A stretch of 5,684 nt of DNA. Origin: Gp6-AA40 sp050742535 (GTDB lineage: Bacteria; Acidobacteriota; Vicinamibacteria; Vicinamibacterales; UBA2999). A program made the translations under genes and the position numbers. Shown here in pieces: positions 5,603-5,684 of the stretch. Under the pieces are notes generated by a model. It made no database searches, had not been told where the DNA came from, and saw only the letters and a list, made by a program, of their open reading frames with translations. Each line of letters begins with the position of its first letter. Position 1 is the first letter of the stretch. The DNA lies in the NCBI GenBank assembly GCA_050742535.1, contig JBOGIQ010000372.1:1-5684 (forward strand), read 5' to 3'.

Positions 5603-5681
5603 GCCGCGACGTGAGGACACGCAGATACAAGCCGCACCGGTGCTATCGGCGGTTTGTATCCGCGTGCCCTCACGTCACGGC
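5603..5681. repeat. Large inverted repeat, 33-bp arms
   Basis: Arms 5603-5635 and 5649-5681 are complementary at 29 of 33 positions around a 13-base loop (5636-5648, containing ACCGGT). The imperfect pairs are 5607/5677, 5617/5667, 5623/5661 and 5631/5653. In minus-strand RNA three of them become G-U pairs, giving 32 of 33 paired; in plus-strand RNA only one does. It lies at the window edge and may extend beyond it. No transposase or coding sequence is seen within it. Confidence 0.85.
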
Positions 5682-5684
5682 TGT

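Larger units (their letters stand above)
5445..5684. other. Gene-free 3' region made of repeats
   Basis: No convincing gene follows the receptor stop. The short frames here lack ribosome binding sites and family character and are made of repeat sequence. The stretch holds a degenerate ACGAAG repeat (AACGAAG at 5494 and 5504), a CAC array, a perfect short hairpin and a large inverted repeat. No T-tract terminator is seen after 5444. Confidence 0.65.

Noticed and set aside
5476..5673. Minus-strand 65-residue frame in the 3' region
   Set aside because: It is composed of the intergenic repeats and the inverted repeat, with no ribosome binding site or protein-like composition.

Overview
The window is GC-rich and gene-dense. 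It carries two neighbouring secreted proteins of the TIGR03435/DUF3738 family, which is strongly expanded in Acidobacteriota. Together with the Lgt type, the TonB-dependent receptor with an N-terminal carboxypeptidase-regulatory-like domain, and the intergenic repeat style, this suggests an acidobacterium, perhaps of the Vicinamibacteria kind. That placement is inference from family content; no rRNA or other marker gene is present.

Layout. Positions 45-866 and 917-1771 (+) are two divergent DUF3738 paralogues in tandem, 50 bp apart. The first frame is open to the left window edge, so its start is uncertain. Positions 1785-1869 hold an array of 13 GAAC units with a mostly 7-bp period, directly before lgt. 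Positions 1886-2710 (+) are lgt, prolipoprotein diacylglyceryl transferase, starting at GTG. Its 3' end is built of palindromic repeats that continue past the stop to about 2731. On the minus strand, 2751-2978 is a small CsbD-like stress protein with a clear ribosome binding site, convergent with lgt. Divergent from it, 3087-5444 (+) encodes a 785-residue TonB-dependent outer-membrane receptor. The last 240 bp (5445-5684) hold no gene but a mosaic of repeats: a 9-bp-period CAC array, a short perfect hairpin, and a 33-bp-arm inverted repeat running to the window edge.

Functionally this is a set of envelope proteins (two exported proteins of unknown role, lipoprotein maturation, outer-membrane uptake) plus a stress protein. 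Nothing shows that they form one pathway. No defence, CRISPR, phage or transposase gene is visible. The most unusual content is in the repeats: coding palindromes inside the lgt tail with a one-base length difference that sets the stop codon, a G-quadruplex motif upstream of lgt, and hairpins in both repeat systems that pair better when read from the minus strand.
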